This document shows positions 46,023 to 55,004 of a stretch of 64,000 bases of DNA, one piece after another (position 1 is the stretch's first letter; every line of letters starts with the position of its first letter). Position numbers and translations under genes: made by a program. The DNA lies in assembly GCF_021117295.1 (NCBI RefSeq), contig NZ_CP088247.1, forward strand, positions 2,681,001 through 2,745,000. The letters are read 5' to 3'. The notes beneath the pieces were generated by a model. It was given only the letters and a program-made list of their open reading frames with translations. It did not search any database and was not told where the DNA came from. Source of the stretch: Methylorubrum sp. B1-46 (lineage in GTDB: Bacteria; Pseudomonadota; Alphaproteobacteria; Rhizobiales; Beijerinckiaceae).

Positions 46023-47531
46023 ATGCCCGACGCCCGCGTTCACGACGCTCCCGAACCGCCGCAGGCCCCACCCTGCACCCTCGTGGTCTTCGGAGCCGGC
46101 GGCGACCTGACGAAGCGCCTGCTGATGCCCGCGCTCTACAACCTCGCCGGCGGCGGGCTGCTCGACCAAAGGTTCTCGATCCTCGGCGTCGATCACAACC
46201 CGCTCACCGACGAGGGCTGGCGCGACGACCTGACGAAGACGATGGAATCCTTCACCGAGGACCCGTCGGCCGAGTTCCACCCCGAGCGGATCGACCCGCA
46301 GCCCTGGGGCTTCATCCGCGAGCGCTTGCACGTGATGCAGGGCGATTTTTCCCAAACGGCGACCTTCCGGGATCTTGCCGGGCGGCTGAGCGGCAATGTG
46401 GTGTTCTACCTCGCGGTCGCTGCCCGCTTCTTCGGCCCCGTGGTGGAGGGGCTCGGCAAGGCCGGCCTGCTTAAACAGACCAACGGCACCTTCCGCCGCG
46501 TCATCATCGAGAAGCCATTCGGCTCGGACCTCGCTTCCGCCAAGGCGCTCAACGAGACCATCCTGGCGCAGGGCGACGAGAGCCAGTTCTACCGGATCGA
46601 CCACTTCCTCGGAAAGGAGACGGTCCAGAGCATCCTGGCGATTCGCTTCGCCAACGCCCTGCTCGACCCGGTCTGGCGGCGCGACTACGTCGATCATGTC
46701 GAGATCACCGCCGCCGAGACGATCGGCGTCGAGGAGCGCGGCCGCTTCTACGAGCCGACGGGCGCGCTGCGGGACATGGTGCCCAACCACCTGTTCCAAC
46801 TCCTCACCATGGTGGCGATGGAGCCGCCGGGCTCGTTCGATGCCGAGGCCGTGCGCGACGAGAAGACGAGGCTGGTGACGGCGATTCGTCCGGTCTCGCC
46901 GCAGGACGCGGTGCGCGGCCAGTATTCCGCCGGCCGCGAGGAGGGCAGGGATGCGACGGCCTACCGCGACGAGCCGGATGTGGCCGAGGATTCCCGCACC
47001 GAGACCTACGTCGCCCTCAAGATCGCGATCGAGAATGCGCGCTGGTCCGGCGTGCCGTTCTACCTGCGCACCGGCAAATGCCTGGCCGATCGGCGCACGG
47101 AGATCGCGGTGCATTTCAAGCCGGCCCCCTTCACCCTCTTCCGGGGAAAAGACGGCGCGGATCCGGCTCCGAACGTGATGCGCCTGCGCATCGACCCGAA
47201 GCCCGGCTCGACCACCCGGTTCAACGTGAAGCGGCCGGGGCCGCAGATGCATCTCGCCCCGATCGAGAGCGGCTTCTGCTACGCCGACTTCTTCGAGCCC
47301 GCCCCCACGGTCGGCTACGAGACGCTGATCTACGACTGCATGATGGGTGATCCGACCCTATTCCAGCGTGCCGACACCATCGAGGCGAGCTGGGCCGCCG
47401 TCGATCCACTGATCCAGGCCTGGAAGGACGCGCCGGTCTGCCGCTATCCGGCGGGGAGCTCCGGGCCGAAGGAGGCGGACGAACTCCTGGGCCGGGACGG
47501 GCGCACGTGGCTGCCGCTGGGGGAGAAGTAG
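46023..47531 (+). CDS. zwf: Glucose-6-phosphate 1-dehydrogenase
   Basis: NAD(P)-dependent oxidation of glucose-6-phosphate, first step of the pentose-phosphate and Entner-Doudoroff pathways. It has 502 residues. The N-terminal dinucleotide motif is VVFGAGGDLTKRLLMPALY, the active-site signature YRIDHFLGKETVQSIL near residue 180 and EKPFGSDLASAKALN upstream of it. The C-terminal half carries FYLRTGKCLADR. No pgl or edd gene is adjacent. Confidence 0.95.
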   Translation: MPDARVHDAPEPPQAPPCTLVVFGAGGDLTKRLLMPALYNLAGGGLLDQRFSILGVDHNPLTDEGWRDDLTKTMESFTEDPSAEFHPERIDPQPWGFIRERLHVMQGDFSQTATFRDLAGRLSGNVVFYLAVAARFFGPVVEGLGKAGLLKQTNGTFRRVIIEKPFGSDLASAKALNETILAQGDESQFYRIDHFLGKETVQSILAIRFANALLDPVWRRDYVDHVEITAAETIGVEERGRFYEPTGALRDMVPNHLFQLLTMVAMEPPGSFDAEAVRDEKTRLVTAIRPVSPQDAVRGQYSAGREEGRDATAYRDEPDVAEDSRTETYVALKIAIENARWSGVPFYLRTGKCLADRRTEIAVHFKPAPFTLFRGKDGADPAPNVMRLRIDPKPGSTTRFNVKRPGPQMHLAPIESGFCYADFFEPAPTVGYETLIYDCMMGDPTLFQRADTIEASWAAVDPLIQAWKDAPVCRYPAGSSGPKEADELLGRDGRTWLPLGEK

Positions 47532-47545
47532 GGAACCGTCTCTGC

Positions 47546-47633
47546 CGTCATTGTGAGGCGGCGCCGAAGCAATCCAGTCCGCGACCTGACCGGAGAGGTC
47601 ACGCGGCCGGACTGCTTCGCTTCGCTCGCAGTG
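47546..47633. repeat. REP-like dispersed palindrome, copy 2
   Basis: The left arm (47546-47577) matches 32281-32312 at 28 of 32 positions. An inverted partial arm lies at about 47608-47633 (CGGACTGCTTCGCTTCGCTC), and GACC/GGTC form an inner hairpin. It fills the space between the convergent zwf and leuB genes and probably also acts as a terminator. Confidence 0.65.
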
Positions 47634-47653
47634 TCGATGGAGGGATGGAGCGC

Positions 47654-48763
47654 TCAGCCCGCCAGCGCTTCCAACTCGCGCAGGATCGCATCGCCCATCT
47701 CGGCGGTGCTGATCGGGGTCTGTCCCTCGCCAACGATGTCGCGGGTGCGGGCGCCGGCCGCCAGCGCCCGGGTGATCGCGCCCTCCACGAGGTCGGCGGC
47801 CTCGCCGAGCCCGAACGAGTAGCGCAGGCACATCGCGAGTGAGCCGATCATCGCGATCGGATTGGCGTAGCCCTTGCCGGCGATGTCGGGGGCCGAGCCG
47901 TGGACCGGTTCGTAGAGCGCCTTGCGGGTGCCGCGGGCGTCGGTCGCGCCGAGCGAGGCCGAGGGCAGCATGCCGAGCGAACCGGTCAGCATCGCCGCGA
48001 CATCGGAGAGCACGTCGCCGAACAGGTTGTCGGTCACCAGCACGTCGAACTGCTTGGGGCGCCGCACGAGCTGCATGGCGCAGTTGTCGGCGAGCACGTG
48101 CTCCAGCTCGACTTCGCTGTAATTCTCGGCATGAACCCGCGTGACGACCTCCTTCCACAGGACGCCGGTCTTCATCACGTTGTTCTTCTCCGCCGAGGCG
48201 ACCCGGCCGGAACGCTTGCGGGCGAGGTCGAAGGCCACATGCGCGATCCGCTCGATCTCGGCGGTGGTGTAGACCTGGGTGTCGACCGCCCGCTTCGAGC
48301 CGTCCTCCAGCGTGGTGATCTCCTTCGGCTCACCGAAATAGACGCCGCCGGTGAGCTCGCGCACGATCATGATGTCGAGGCCCTCGACCAGATCGCGCTT
48401 CAGCGCCGAGGCGTCGGCCAAAGCCGGGTAGCAGATCGCTGGGCGCAGGTTGGCGAACAGGCCGAGATCCTTGCGCAGGCGCAGCAGGCCGGCCTCGGGG
48501 CGGATGTCGTAGGCGACCCCATTCCACTTCGGCCCGCCGACCGCGCCGAGCAGGATCGCGTCGGCCGCGTCGGCACGGGCGAGCGTCTCGTCGGCGAGCG
48601 GCTTGCCGTGGACATCGATGGCCGCGCCGCCGACGAGGTCGCTCTCGGTCTCGAAATCGGCGAGGCCGGCGCGCTTGAGCCAGCCGACCACCTTCTCGAC
48701 CTCGGCCATCACCTCGGGGCCGATGCCGTCGCCGGGCAGGAGCAGAAGCTTGTAGGTGGTCAT
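47654..48763 (-). CDS. leuB: 3-isopropylmalate dehydrogenase
   Basis: NAD-dependent oxidative decarboxylation in leucine biosynthesis. The 369-residue product has [20 protein letters not shown] at the N-terminus, [13 protein letters not shown], the substrate-binding [29 protein letters not shown] and the family signature [20 protein letters not shown] with metal-binding Asp residues, then the NAD site [18 protein letters not shown]. Convergent with zwf. Confidence 0.96.
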   Translation of the reverse strand: MTTYKLLLLPGDGIGPEVMAEVEKVVGWLKRAGLADFETESDLVGGAAIDVHGKPLADETLARADAADAILLGAVGGPKWNGVAYDIRPEAGLLRLRKDLGLFANLRPAICYPALADASALKRDLVEGLDIMIVRELTGGVYFGEPKEITTLEDGSKRAVDTQVYTTAEIERIAHVAFDLARKRSGRVASAEKNNVMKTGVLWKEVVTRVHAENYSEVELEHVLADNCAMQLVRRPKQFDVLVTDNLFGDVLSDVAAMLTGSLGMLPSASLGATDARGTRKALYEPVHGSAPDIAGKGYANPIAMIGSLAMCLRYSFGLGEAADLVEGAITRALAAGARTRDIVGEGQTPISTAEMGDAILRELEALAG

Positions 48764-48854
48764 GGGCTGAAATCCGGGCTGATGGCACGCGCCACGTCGC
48801 CCGCGCTCTATCGGCGCGGCCCGGCCCCCGCAAGCCCGTCTCTAAGCCAGCGCC

Positions 48855-49172
48855 TCAACCGGCGCGCTTGGAGGAGCGGAACGGGCGCAGCATCCAGGCC
48901 ATGCGCCCGACTTCGTCCTCGTCGGCGCGCTTGGTCGAATGGACGGCGCGTTCGGGCGCGGAGGAGCCGATCTCGTGGACGATCTGCCCGAGGAGCGGCG
49001 GGATTTCCTGGCCGTACTCATCGAGGAGCACGGCGGCGTCCAGCAGAGCTTGGACCTGATCGTCGGGGATCGGACGGCTCATGATCTGCGCGTCGAGCGC
49101 CTGATCGGCCAGCAACGTCGCGAGGCGGGAGACCTCCGACAGACCGGCCGGTGCCGAGAGACCGCTGCTCAT
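48855..49172 (-). CDS. Conserved-looking small protein of unknown function
   Basis: Not recognised. The 105-residue product is soluble and mostly helical, with ADQALDAQIMSRPIPDDQVQ, the segment LLDEYGQEIPPLLGQIV and a basic C-terminus (RPFRSSKRAG). It starts with ATG 49172 and ends 92 bases before the leuB start on the same strand, so it could be transcribed with leuB. Codon usage looks normal. Confidence 0.65.
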   Translation of the reverse strand: MSSGLSAPAGLSEVSRLATLLADQALDAQIMSRPIPDDQVQALLDAAVLLDEYGQEIPPLLGQIVHEIGSSAPERAVHSTKRADEDEVGRMAWMLRPFRSSKRAG

Positions 49173-49337
49173 CGATGGGATGCCCTCTTGATCGAACGGA
49201 CCCCCAGGATAATCCAGGTTGGTGAGCCAATCCTTTCACCATGTTCGCTTTCCACGTGCCGAAAACGACCGGATCGTGATGGGACGGCCTCCTGCGACAG
49301 CTTTCCGGACTCAGCCCGAAAGGGCTAAGGTTTCTCG

Positions 49338-50930
49338 GTGTCGACACTGCGCCTTTTCCCCTCCCGCGCCGCTGGATGCGGTTCCCTCACGCTCGCTTCC
49401 GGGACCGCCTTGCGCGGCGGAGTGGCGATCGGCGCTTCGGTGCTGGCGATGCTCGCGGGGCCTGCTCAGGCCGGCGCGGCGCGGGGCGGCAGCAGCGCCT
49501 GCTACGCCACCGGCGGCGGCGCTCTCGAGATCTGCCGCTCGGCCGACGAGGCCGAGGGTGTCTTCGCCGTCCCGCCGCCCTGCCGCTTCGTTCACGACGT
49601 GCAGATCTTGCGTCTCAAGGATACCGGGCCGCCCGGCCCGCTCCAGGTGATCTACCGGGCCGAGCCGCCGCGCGGGGGCGGACGCCGCGGCGAGGATTCT
49701 TGCCCATCGGACCTGCGCGCCAGCGATCCCGCCGCGGGCGGCGCCGTGCGCATCGGCCGTCAGATCGAGGCGCTGGCCACGATCCTACCGCCGACCGATC
49801 CGCGCTTCTGGAGCGAGGGCCTCAAGGGGGACGGCTCGGCGCGGGCCGAACAGCCGCGCCGCCGCAGCCGGGCGGGCCGGCAGGCGCGGCGCGAGGCCCG
49901 CCGGGCGGCGCGCGAGGCGCGGCAAGGGGACAGGACGTCTGAAAAGATGACCTTCCGCGCTCAGGCGCCGACGCCGGAGGACGATCCGTCCGGCAACGCG
50001 ATGATGGTCGCGGGGCGCGATTGGGCGGGCGACCCCTATTACGCCATCCTCGCCACCGCGACCGAACCCTCGGGGGAGGGCGGCCGCCGTCGAGTGCTGG
50101 TCCAGGCACGAACCTACGACTTCCAGAGCCTCGACCTGCGCGTCGAATCCGATCCTGGCACCGCGTGGCAGCCATTCGGCCCCCCCCCCGCCGAGGAGAA
50201 GGGGCGCAGACGCGGACGGGCCCGGCCGGCGGCCAAGCCCGCCCCCGTGCTCGACGAGAACGGCAAGCCGATCGTCGGCAATTGCGCCGCGCCGGATCTC
50301 GAGGCCCGTGGCCTGACCGGTTCGATCAGCGTGGTCGATCGTCTCTACCACTACTTCTACACAGACGTGCTGCCCGCCGATTGCGGGGCGCCGCGGAGCA
50401 AGCGGCGCATGGCGCTGTATCTGCGCACGAGCCGCGACCCGCTGGCCGAGCGCGCGTGGTCGGCGCCCGTCACGCTGATCGAGAGTCTGCCTGCCGAGAC
50501 CGAGATCCGCGTCGCCAAGGCACGCGGCATGGACCGCTGGGCCGTGGCCTATTCCTGCTCGCGGCCGGTCACCGTTTCGGGTGGGCCTGTCGCCGACATC
50601 TGCCTGCACTACACCTCCGACCTCTCGCCCGGCAGCATCACCGCCCTGACGCTCTATTCGGAGCCGATCGCCGCTGGCCATTCGACCGCCTATCTCGGCC
50701 TGCGCTCCGGCGGCGACGCCCTGGGGCGTTTCACCCGTGACGGCTTCGGCTGGATGACCGATCGCTACGGCAATCTCGACGCGCCGACGATCTACCCGGA
50801 CAAGGGCGGCTTCCTGACCTGGCTCGACCGCCGGGCGCCGCGGATCGACGGCAGCGACGCCTCCTCCCTCTACGGCCGTCCAGTCTTCTGGGCGACCTGG
50901 TCCGTGCGACCGCGCGCTGCCCAGCCCTGA
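49338..50930 (+). CDS. Large secreted protein of unknown function
   Basis: Not recognised as a known family. The GTG at 49338 gives 530 residues with a signal peptide ending near AGPAQA (residue 48). There follow a cysteine-containing domain (CYATGGGALEICRSADE), a very basic segment at about 172-200 (RRRSRAGRQARREARR), a proline/basic linker over a run of ten C bases (50180-50189), and a C-terminal 230 residues with repeated strand-like units (MALYLRTSRDPLAERAW, AVAYSCSRPVTVSGG, ICLHYTSDLSPGS), which vaguely recall a beta-propeller glycoside-binding fold. That fold guess is weak. A frameshift at the C-tract would remove the C-terminal part. Confidence 0.75.
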   Translation: MSTLRLFPSRAAGCGSLTLASGTALRGGVAIGASVLAMLAGPAQAGAARGGSSACYATGGGALEICRSADEAEGVFAVPPPCRFVHDVQILRLKDTGPPGPLQVIYRAEPPRGGGRRGEDSCPSDLRASDPAAGGAVRIGRQIEALATILPPTDPRFWSEGLKGDGSARAEQPRRRSRAGRQARREARRAAREARQGDRTSEKMTFRAQAPTPEDDPSGNAMMVAGRDWAGDPYYAILATATEPSGEGGRRRVLVQARTYDFQSLDLRVESDPGTAWQPFGPPPAEEKGRRRGRARPAAKPAPVLDENGKPIVGNCAAPDLEARGLTGSISVVDRLYHYFYTDVLPADCGAPRSKRRMALYLRTSRDPLAERAWSAPVTLIESLPAETEIRVAKARGMDRWAVAYSCSRPVTVSGGPVADICLHYTSDLSPGSITALTLYSEPIAAGHSTAYLGLRSGGDALGRFTRDGFGWMTDRYGNLDAPTIYPDKGGFLTWLDRRAPRIDGSDASSLYGRPVFWATWSVRPRAAQP

Positions 50931-51088
50931 CCTGGTGACGATTTCGGAGGCAGGTTCGACAGAGGAATGAGCGGCCTTGGCGTCGCTGCCGATGGTGAGA
51001 GACCGTGAGACCGCGCTCGACCGGGTGTCATCCCGGCGCGGATGATGCGCGTTGAAGCAGAGGGCTGCGGCGCGCAGGGAGGAATGCC

Positions 51089-52777
51089 ATGACGGTCACG
51101 ACCCTTGATGCGGTGGCCGAGCGGCGCGGCGCCGAGGTGCTGGTGGAGGTGCTGCGCTCGGAAGGGGTCCGCTACATCTTCGGCAATCCGGGCACGACCG
51201 AACTGCCGCTGATCGACGCCCTGACGGAAGCGACCGACATCGCCTACGTGCTCGCGCTGCAGGAAGCGAGCGCGGTGGCCATGGCCGACGGCTATGCGCA
51301 GGCCGCGCGCCGGCCGGGCTTCCTCAACCTGCACACCGCCGGCGGCCTCGGTCACGGCATGGGCAACCTGCTCAACGCCCAGATCTCGGGCACGCCGCTG
51401 GTGGTGACCGCGGGCCAGCAGGATTCGCGGCATGTCATCACCGATCCGCTCCTGTTCGGTGATCTGACCGCCATCGCCGCCCCCACGGTGAAGTGGGCGC
51501 GCGAGGTGACGAACGCCGACCAGCTCCCTGTGCTCCTGCGCCGCGCGTTTCACGACGCCGCGGCGGCACCCTCGGGCCCCGTCTTCCTGTCGCTGCCCAT
51601 GGACGTGATGGAAGCGAGGACCGCCGCGCCGCTCGGCGAGATCTCCACCATCGACCACCGCGCCGTGGCCGGCTCCCTCGACCGGCTGGCAGAGCATCTC
51701 GCCGCCATCCCGCCGGGACGTCTCGCCCTGATCGCCGGCGACGAGGTCGATGCCAGCGACGCCTCGGCCCAGGCGGTGCGGCTCGCCGATCTCCTCGCCG
51801 CGCCGGTCTACGGCTCGTCCTGGCCGGCGCATATCCCGTTTCCGACCGCCCACCCGCTCTGGATGGGCAACCTGCCGACCAAGGCCAGCGGCATCGCCGA
51901 GATCCTGGGCCGTTACGACGCGGTGTTCGCGCTCGGCGGCAAGTCGCTCATCACCGTGCTCTACACGGAAGGCTCGGCCGTACCGCCGGGGACGCAGGTG
52001 TTCCAGCTCTCGGCGGATGCGCGCGACCTCGGCCGCACCTACGCCACGCAGCTCTCGACGGTCGGCAATGTGCGCGCCTCCCTCGACGTGCTGCTGCCGC
52101 TGCTCGAGGCACGACTCGCGCCCCACGCCGAGACCTATGCCCGCCTGCGCCGCGAGGCCGTCGCGGCCTACGACGCGCGCCGGGCCGCCCTCGAAGCCCG
52201 GGCGGATGCCGCCTTCGCCGATCCCGTGATCCACCCCCTCGTCGCCGCCCGCGAGATCGCCCGCGCCGTCGGGGCCGACATCGCCATCATCGACGAGGCG
52301 CCCGCGACCCTCGGGCACCTGCGCACCATCCTGCACAGCACCTGGACGCGGCAATATTCCTCGATCCGCGGCGGCGTCCTCGGGTGGGGCATGCCCGCCT
52401 CGGTCGGCTTCTCGCTCGGCCTCGACCGGTCGCCAGTGGTCTGCATCGTCGGCGACGGGGCGGCGATGTACTCGCCTCAGGCGCTCTGGACCGCCGCGCA
52501 TGAAGGGCTGCCCGTGACCTTCGTGGTGATCAACAATGCCGAGTACAACATCCTGAAGCAGTTCATGAAATCGCAGACGCACTACGCCTCGGTGCGCGCG
52601 AACCGCTTCATCGCCATGGACCTGACCGACCCGCGGATCGACTTTCTGGCCCTCGCCACCTCGATGGGTGTGCCCTCCCGCCGGATCGAGCGGGCGGCGG
52701 ACATCGCCGGGGCGGTCGAGGCGGGCATCCGCTCGGGGCAGCCGAACCTGGTGGAGATCGTGGTCAGCGCCTCGTGA
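51089..52777 (+). CDS. Thiamine-diphosphate enzyme, benzoylformate decarboxylase-like
   Basis: ThDP-dependent decarboxylase or carboligase of the acetolactate synthase superfamily, closest by eye to benzoylformate decarboxylase MdlC. It has 562 residues with a strong AGGGAGGA ribosome-binding site. The cofactor-activating Glu is in LALQEASAVAMADGY, a His is kept in LNLHTAGGLGHGMGNL, and the ThDP motif runs from VGDGAAMYSPQALW to VVINNAEYN. Where MdlC has Ser26 (NPGS) this protein has NPGT, and the position of His281 appears to be Val in GGKSLITVLY. It overlaps the following DCC gene. Confidence 0.82.
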   Translation: MTVTTLDAVAERRGAEVLVEVLRSEGVRYIFGNPGTTELPLIDALTEATDIAYVLALQEASAVAMADGYAQAARRPGFLNLHTAGGLGHGMGNLLNAQISGTPLVVTAGQQDSRHVITDPLLFGDLTAIAAPTVKWAREVTNADQLPVLLRRAFHDAAAAPSGPVFLSLPMDVMEARTAAPLGEISTIDHRAVAGSLDRLAEHLAAIPPGRLALIAGDEVDASDASAQAVRLADLLAAPVYGSSWPAHIPFPTAHPLWMGNLPTKASGIAEILGRYDAVFALGGKSLITVLYTEGSAVPPGTQVFQLSADARDLGRTYATQLSTVGNVRASLDVLLPLLEARLAPHAETYARLRREAVAAYDARRAALEARADAAFADPVIHPLVAAREIARAVGADIAIIDEAPATLGHLRTILHSTWTRQYSSIRGGVLGWGMPASVGFSLGLDRSPVVCIVGDGAAMYSPQALWTAAHEGLPVTFVVINNAEYNILKQFMKSQTHYASVRANRFIAMDLTDPRIDFLALATSMGVPSRRIERAADIAGAVEAGIRSGQPNLVEIVVSAS

Positions 52778-53211
52778 CGACTGGCCTGCCGCCGACCCTC
52801 GTCTTCGACACCGATTGCGTGCTCTGCGCGGGAGCGGTGCGCTTCCTGCTCGCGCACGAACGCGATGATCGCCTGCACTTCATGGGGGCATGGTCGCGGG
52901 AGGGGCTCGCGCTGGCCGCCCAATACGGCTTCACCGCAGAGGACCTGAACGGGACCTTCCTGCTGATCGAGAACGGGCGGGCGCTGGCGCGCTCGGATGC
53001 CGCGCTAAAAGTGGCACGGCATCTCAGGGCGCCGTGGCGCTGGTTCAGGCTGCTCAGGATGGTGCCGAAGCCGCTGCGCGACCGTCTCTACGGCCTCGTC
53101 GCGCGTTACCGCTATCGCCTCTTCGGGCGCCGCGAGGATTGCGCCCGCGTACCGCCGGAGCAGCGGCACCGGTTCCACGGGGTGCGGCCAGCGGATCCGC
53201 CGCACCCGTAA
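52774..53211 (+). CDS. DCC family (DUF393) thiol-disulfide oxidoreductase-like protein
   Basis: Small thioredoxin-fold-like protein of 145 residues. The DCC motif is FDTDCVLCAGAVRFLLAHE (Asp12, Cys15, Cys18). It starts with GTG overlapping the decarboxylase stop (GTGA), so the two are translationally coupled. The mid region LLIENGRALARSDAALKVA and the C-terminal YGLVARYRYRLFGRREDC are family features. Biochemical function of DUF393 proteins is not established. It is convergent with ispA, 4 bases apart. Confidence 0.85.
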   Translation: MTTGLPPTLVFDTDCVLCAGAVRFLLAHERDDRLHFMGAWSREGLALAAQYGFTAEDLNGTFLLIENGRALARSDAALKVARHLRAPWRWFRLLRMVPKPLRDRLYGLVARYRYRLFGRREDCARVPPEQRHRFHGVRPADPPHP

Positions 53212-53215
53212 GACA

Positions 53216-54178
53216 TCAGGCCTTGCGCGCCACCGTGAACCGGGCGGCGTCCTTGAGCACCTGAGCCCGCGCGCCCCAGGGCGCGACGGCCTCCTCGCAC
53301 AGAGCCACCAGCCGGTCGCACTCGGCCCGCGCCCCGTCGAGGCCGAGGCGGTCGACCAGGGTCGCCTTGCCGGCATCCTTGTCCTTGCCGGTGGCCTTGC
53401 CCATCGCTTCCGGCGAGGCTTCCCGGTCGAGGATATCGTCGGCGACCTGGAAGGCTTGGCCGAGCGCCTTGCCGTAGCGCAGCAGCGCCGCCCGCTCATC
53501 CGCATTCGCGCCGCCGACGAGAGCGCCGGCCTCGACCGAGAAGGCGAGGATCGCTCCGGTCTTCATCGCCTGCATCCGCAGGGTGTCGTCGATATCCATG
53601 TTGGCCGGGCCGAAGCGCCCCTCGGCCGAGAGGTCGAGGAGCTGGCCGCCGACCATGCCGCCGAGACCGGAGGCGCGGGCCAGCCCGAGCACCAGCTCCG
53701 CCCGGATCGCCGGATCGGGCTGCCAGCGCGGGTCGGCGGTGACCTCGAAGGCCAGCGTCTGGAGCGCGTCACCGACGAGGATGGCGGTCGCCTCGTCGTA
53801 AGCCTTGTGGACGGTGGGCTTGCCGCGGCGCAGGTCGTCATCGTCCATGGCCGGCAGGTCGTCGTGGACGAGGCTGTAGCAATGGACGAGTTCGACGCCC
53901 GCACCCGCCGCGAGCGCCGCTTCTTCAGTCCCGCCGAGCATCCGCGCGGTCTCGATGGCGAGGAAGGGCCGCAGCCGCTTGCCGCCGCCGAGCACGGCGT
54001 GGCGCATCGCCTCCATCAGCCGGGGCGGACGGGCGATCTCGCCAGCCTGGAGCGTCGGCCCCAGCAGATCGACGAGGAAGGTCTCGACCGTGTCGGCGAC
54101 CCCTGCCAGCCTGTGGGTAAAGTCACCCGTATAGGCGTCTGCCTTGACCGAGGGGTGGGAAGCCTGCGTTGAGGTCAT
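53216..54178 (-). CDS. ispA: Polyprenyl (farnesyl/geranylgeranyl) diphosphate synthase
   Basis: Chain-elongating isoprenoid synthase, 320 residues. The first Asp-rich motif is SLVHDDLPAMDDDDLRRGKP, with the two-residue insertion typical of bacterial type II farnesyl diphosphate synthases, and the second is FQVADDILD. The length and FARM composition favour farnesyl or geranylgeranyl products; the exact chain length is not certain. It is divergent from mtgA, with 36 bases between the starts. Confidence 0.9.
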   Translation of the reverse strand: MTSTQASHPSVKADAYTGDFTHRLAGVADTVETFLVDLLGPTLQAGEIARPPRLMEAMRHAVLGGGKRLRPFLAIETARMLGGTEEAALAAGAGVELVHCYSLVHDDLPAMDDDDLRRGKPTVHKAYDEATAILVGDALQTLAFEVTADPRWQPDPAIRAELVLGLARASGLGGMVGGQLLDLSAEGRFGPANMDIDDTLRMQAMKTGAILAFSVEAGALVGGANADERAALLRYGKALGQAFQVADDILDREASPEAMGKATGKDKDAGKATLVDRLGLDGARAECDRLVALCEEAVAPWGARAQVLKDAARFTVARKA

Positions 54179-54214
54179 CGGAAGAGGCCTGGATCGGGGA
54201 GGGGCGGACGCGCG

Positions 54215-55000
54215 GTGGCGGTGCCGGAGGAGAGCGAGGCGGAGCGGCAGGGGCGCGACCTGCGACGGATTCCGTCGTCGCGGCCTCTCGCGAGGAAAGC
54301 TGCGCCGCGGGATTTCGTCCCGAAGCGTCGAACCGGGCTGCGGCGCGCCGCCACCCTGATCACGCTGGCTCCCATTGCCATTCTTGCCTTCACGCTCACG
54401 CTCGCGCTCGTCTATAGCGTGGCGACCCCGCCCTCAACCCTGATGCTGGGGCGTTGGTTGACGCTCCAGGGCGCGCAGCGGGACAGCGTCAAGCTGGAGG
54501 CGATCGCCCCAGCCCTGATCCAGGCGGTGATCGCCTCGGAGGACCAGCGCTTCTGCCTGCACAACGGCGTCGATTGGGGCGCCCTGCGCGACGTGGTGGA
54601 CGACGAGGAGGGCCCGAGTAGGGGTGCCTCGACCATTACCATGCAGACGGTCAAGAACGTATTCCTGTGGCCCGGCCGTTCCTACATCCGCAAAGGGCTC
54701 GAAATCCCGCTCGCGGTGATGGCCGATGCGATCTGGGGCAAGCGTCGGACCATGGAGATCTATCTCAACGTCGCCGAATGGGGGGAGGGCATCTTCGGGG
54801 CCGAGGCCGCCGCCCGCCACTGGTTTCGCAAGAGCGCCCGCGATCTGAGCCGCAACGAGGCTGCGCTGCTCGCCGCCGCCCTGCCGAACCCGATCCTGCG
54901 CAGCGCCGGCAAGCCGACCCGCGGCGTGCGGGCGATCGCAGCGCGCATCCAGGGGCGGATGGGGCAGGTGGATGGGCTGATGGGGTGTTTGAAGCGCTGA
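54215..55000 (+). CDS. mtgA: Monofunctional biosynthetic peptidoglycan transglycosylase
   Basis: Inner-membrane GT51 enzyme that polymerises lipid II glycan strands. From GTG 54215 the product has 261 residues: a basic N-terminal tail, one membrane helix (LITLAPIAILAFTLTLALVY) and the GT51 domain. Catalytic Glu109 is in VIASEDQRFCLHNGVDW, with RGASTITMQTVKNVFLWPGR, RKGLEIPLAVMADAIWGKR, and the later LNVAEWGEGIFGAEAAARHW and LLAAALPNP motifs. Confidence 0.94.
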   Translation: MAVPEESEAERQGRDLRRIPSSRPLARKAAPRDFVPKRRTGLRRAATLITLAPIAILAFTLTLALVYSVATPPSTLMLGRWLTLQGAQRDSVKLEAIAPALIQAVIASEDQRFCLHNGVDWGALRDVVDDEEGPSRGASTITMQTVKNVFLWPGRSYIRKGLEIPLAVMADAIWGKRRTMEIYLNVAEWGEGIFGAEAAARHWFRKSARDLSRNEAALLAAALPNPILRSAGKPTRGVRAIAARIQGRMGQVDGLMGCLKR

Positions 55001-55004
55001 CGGT

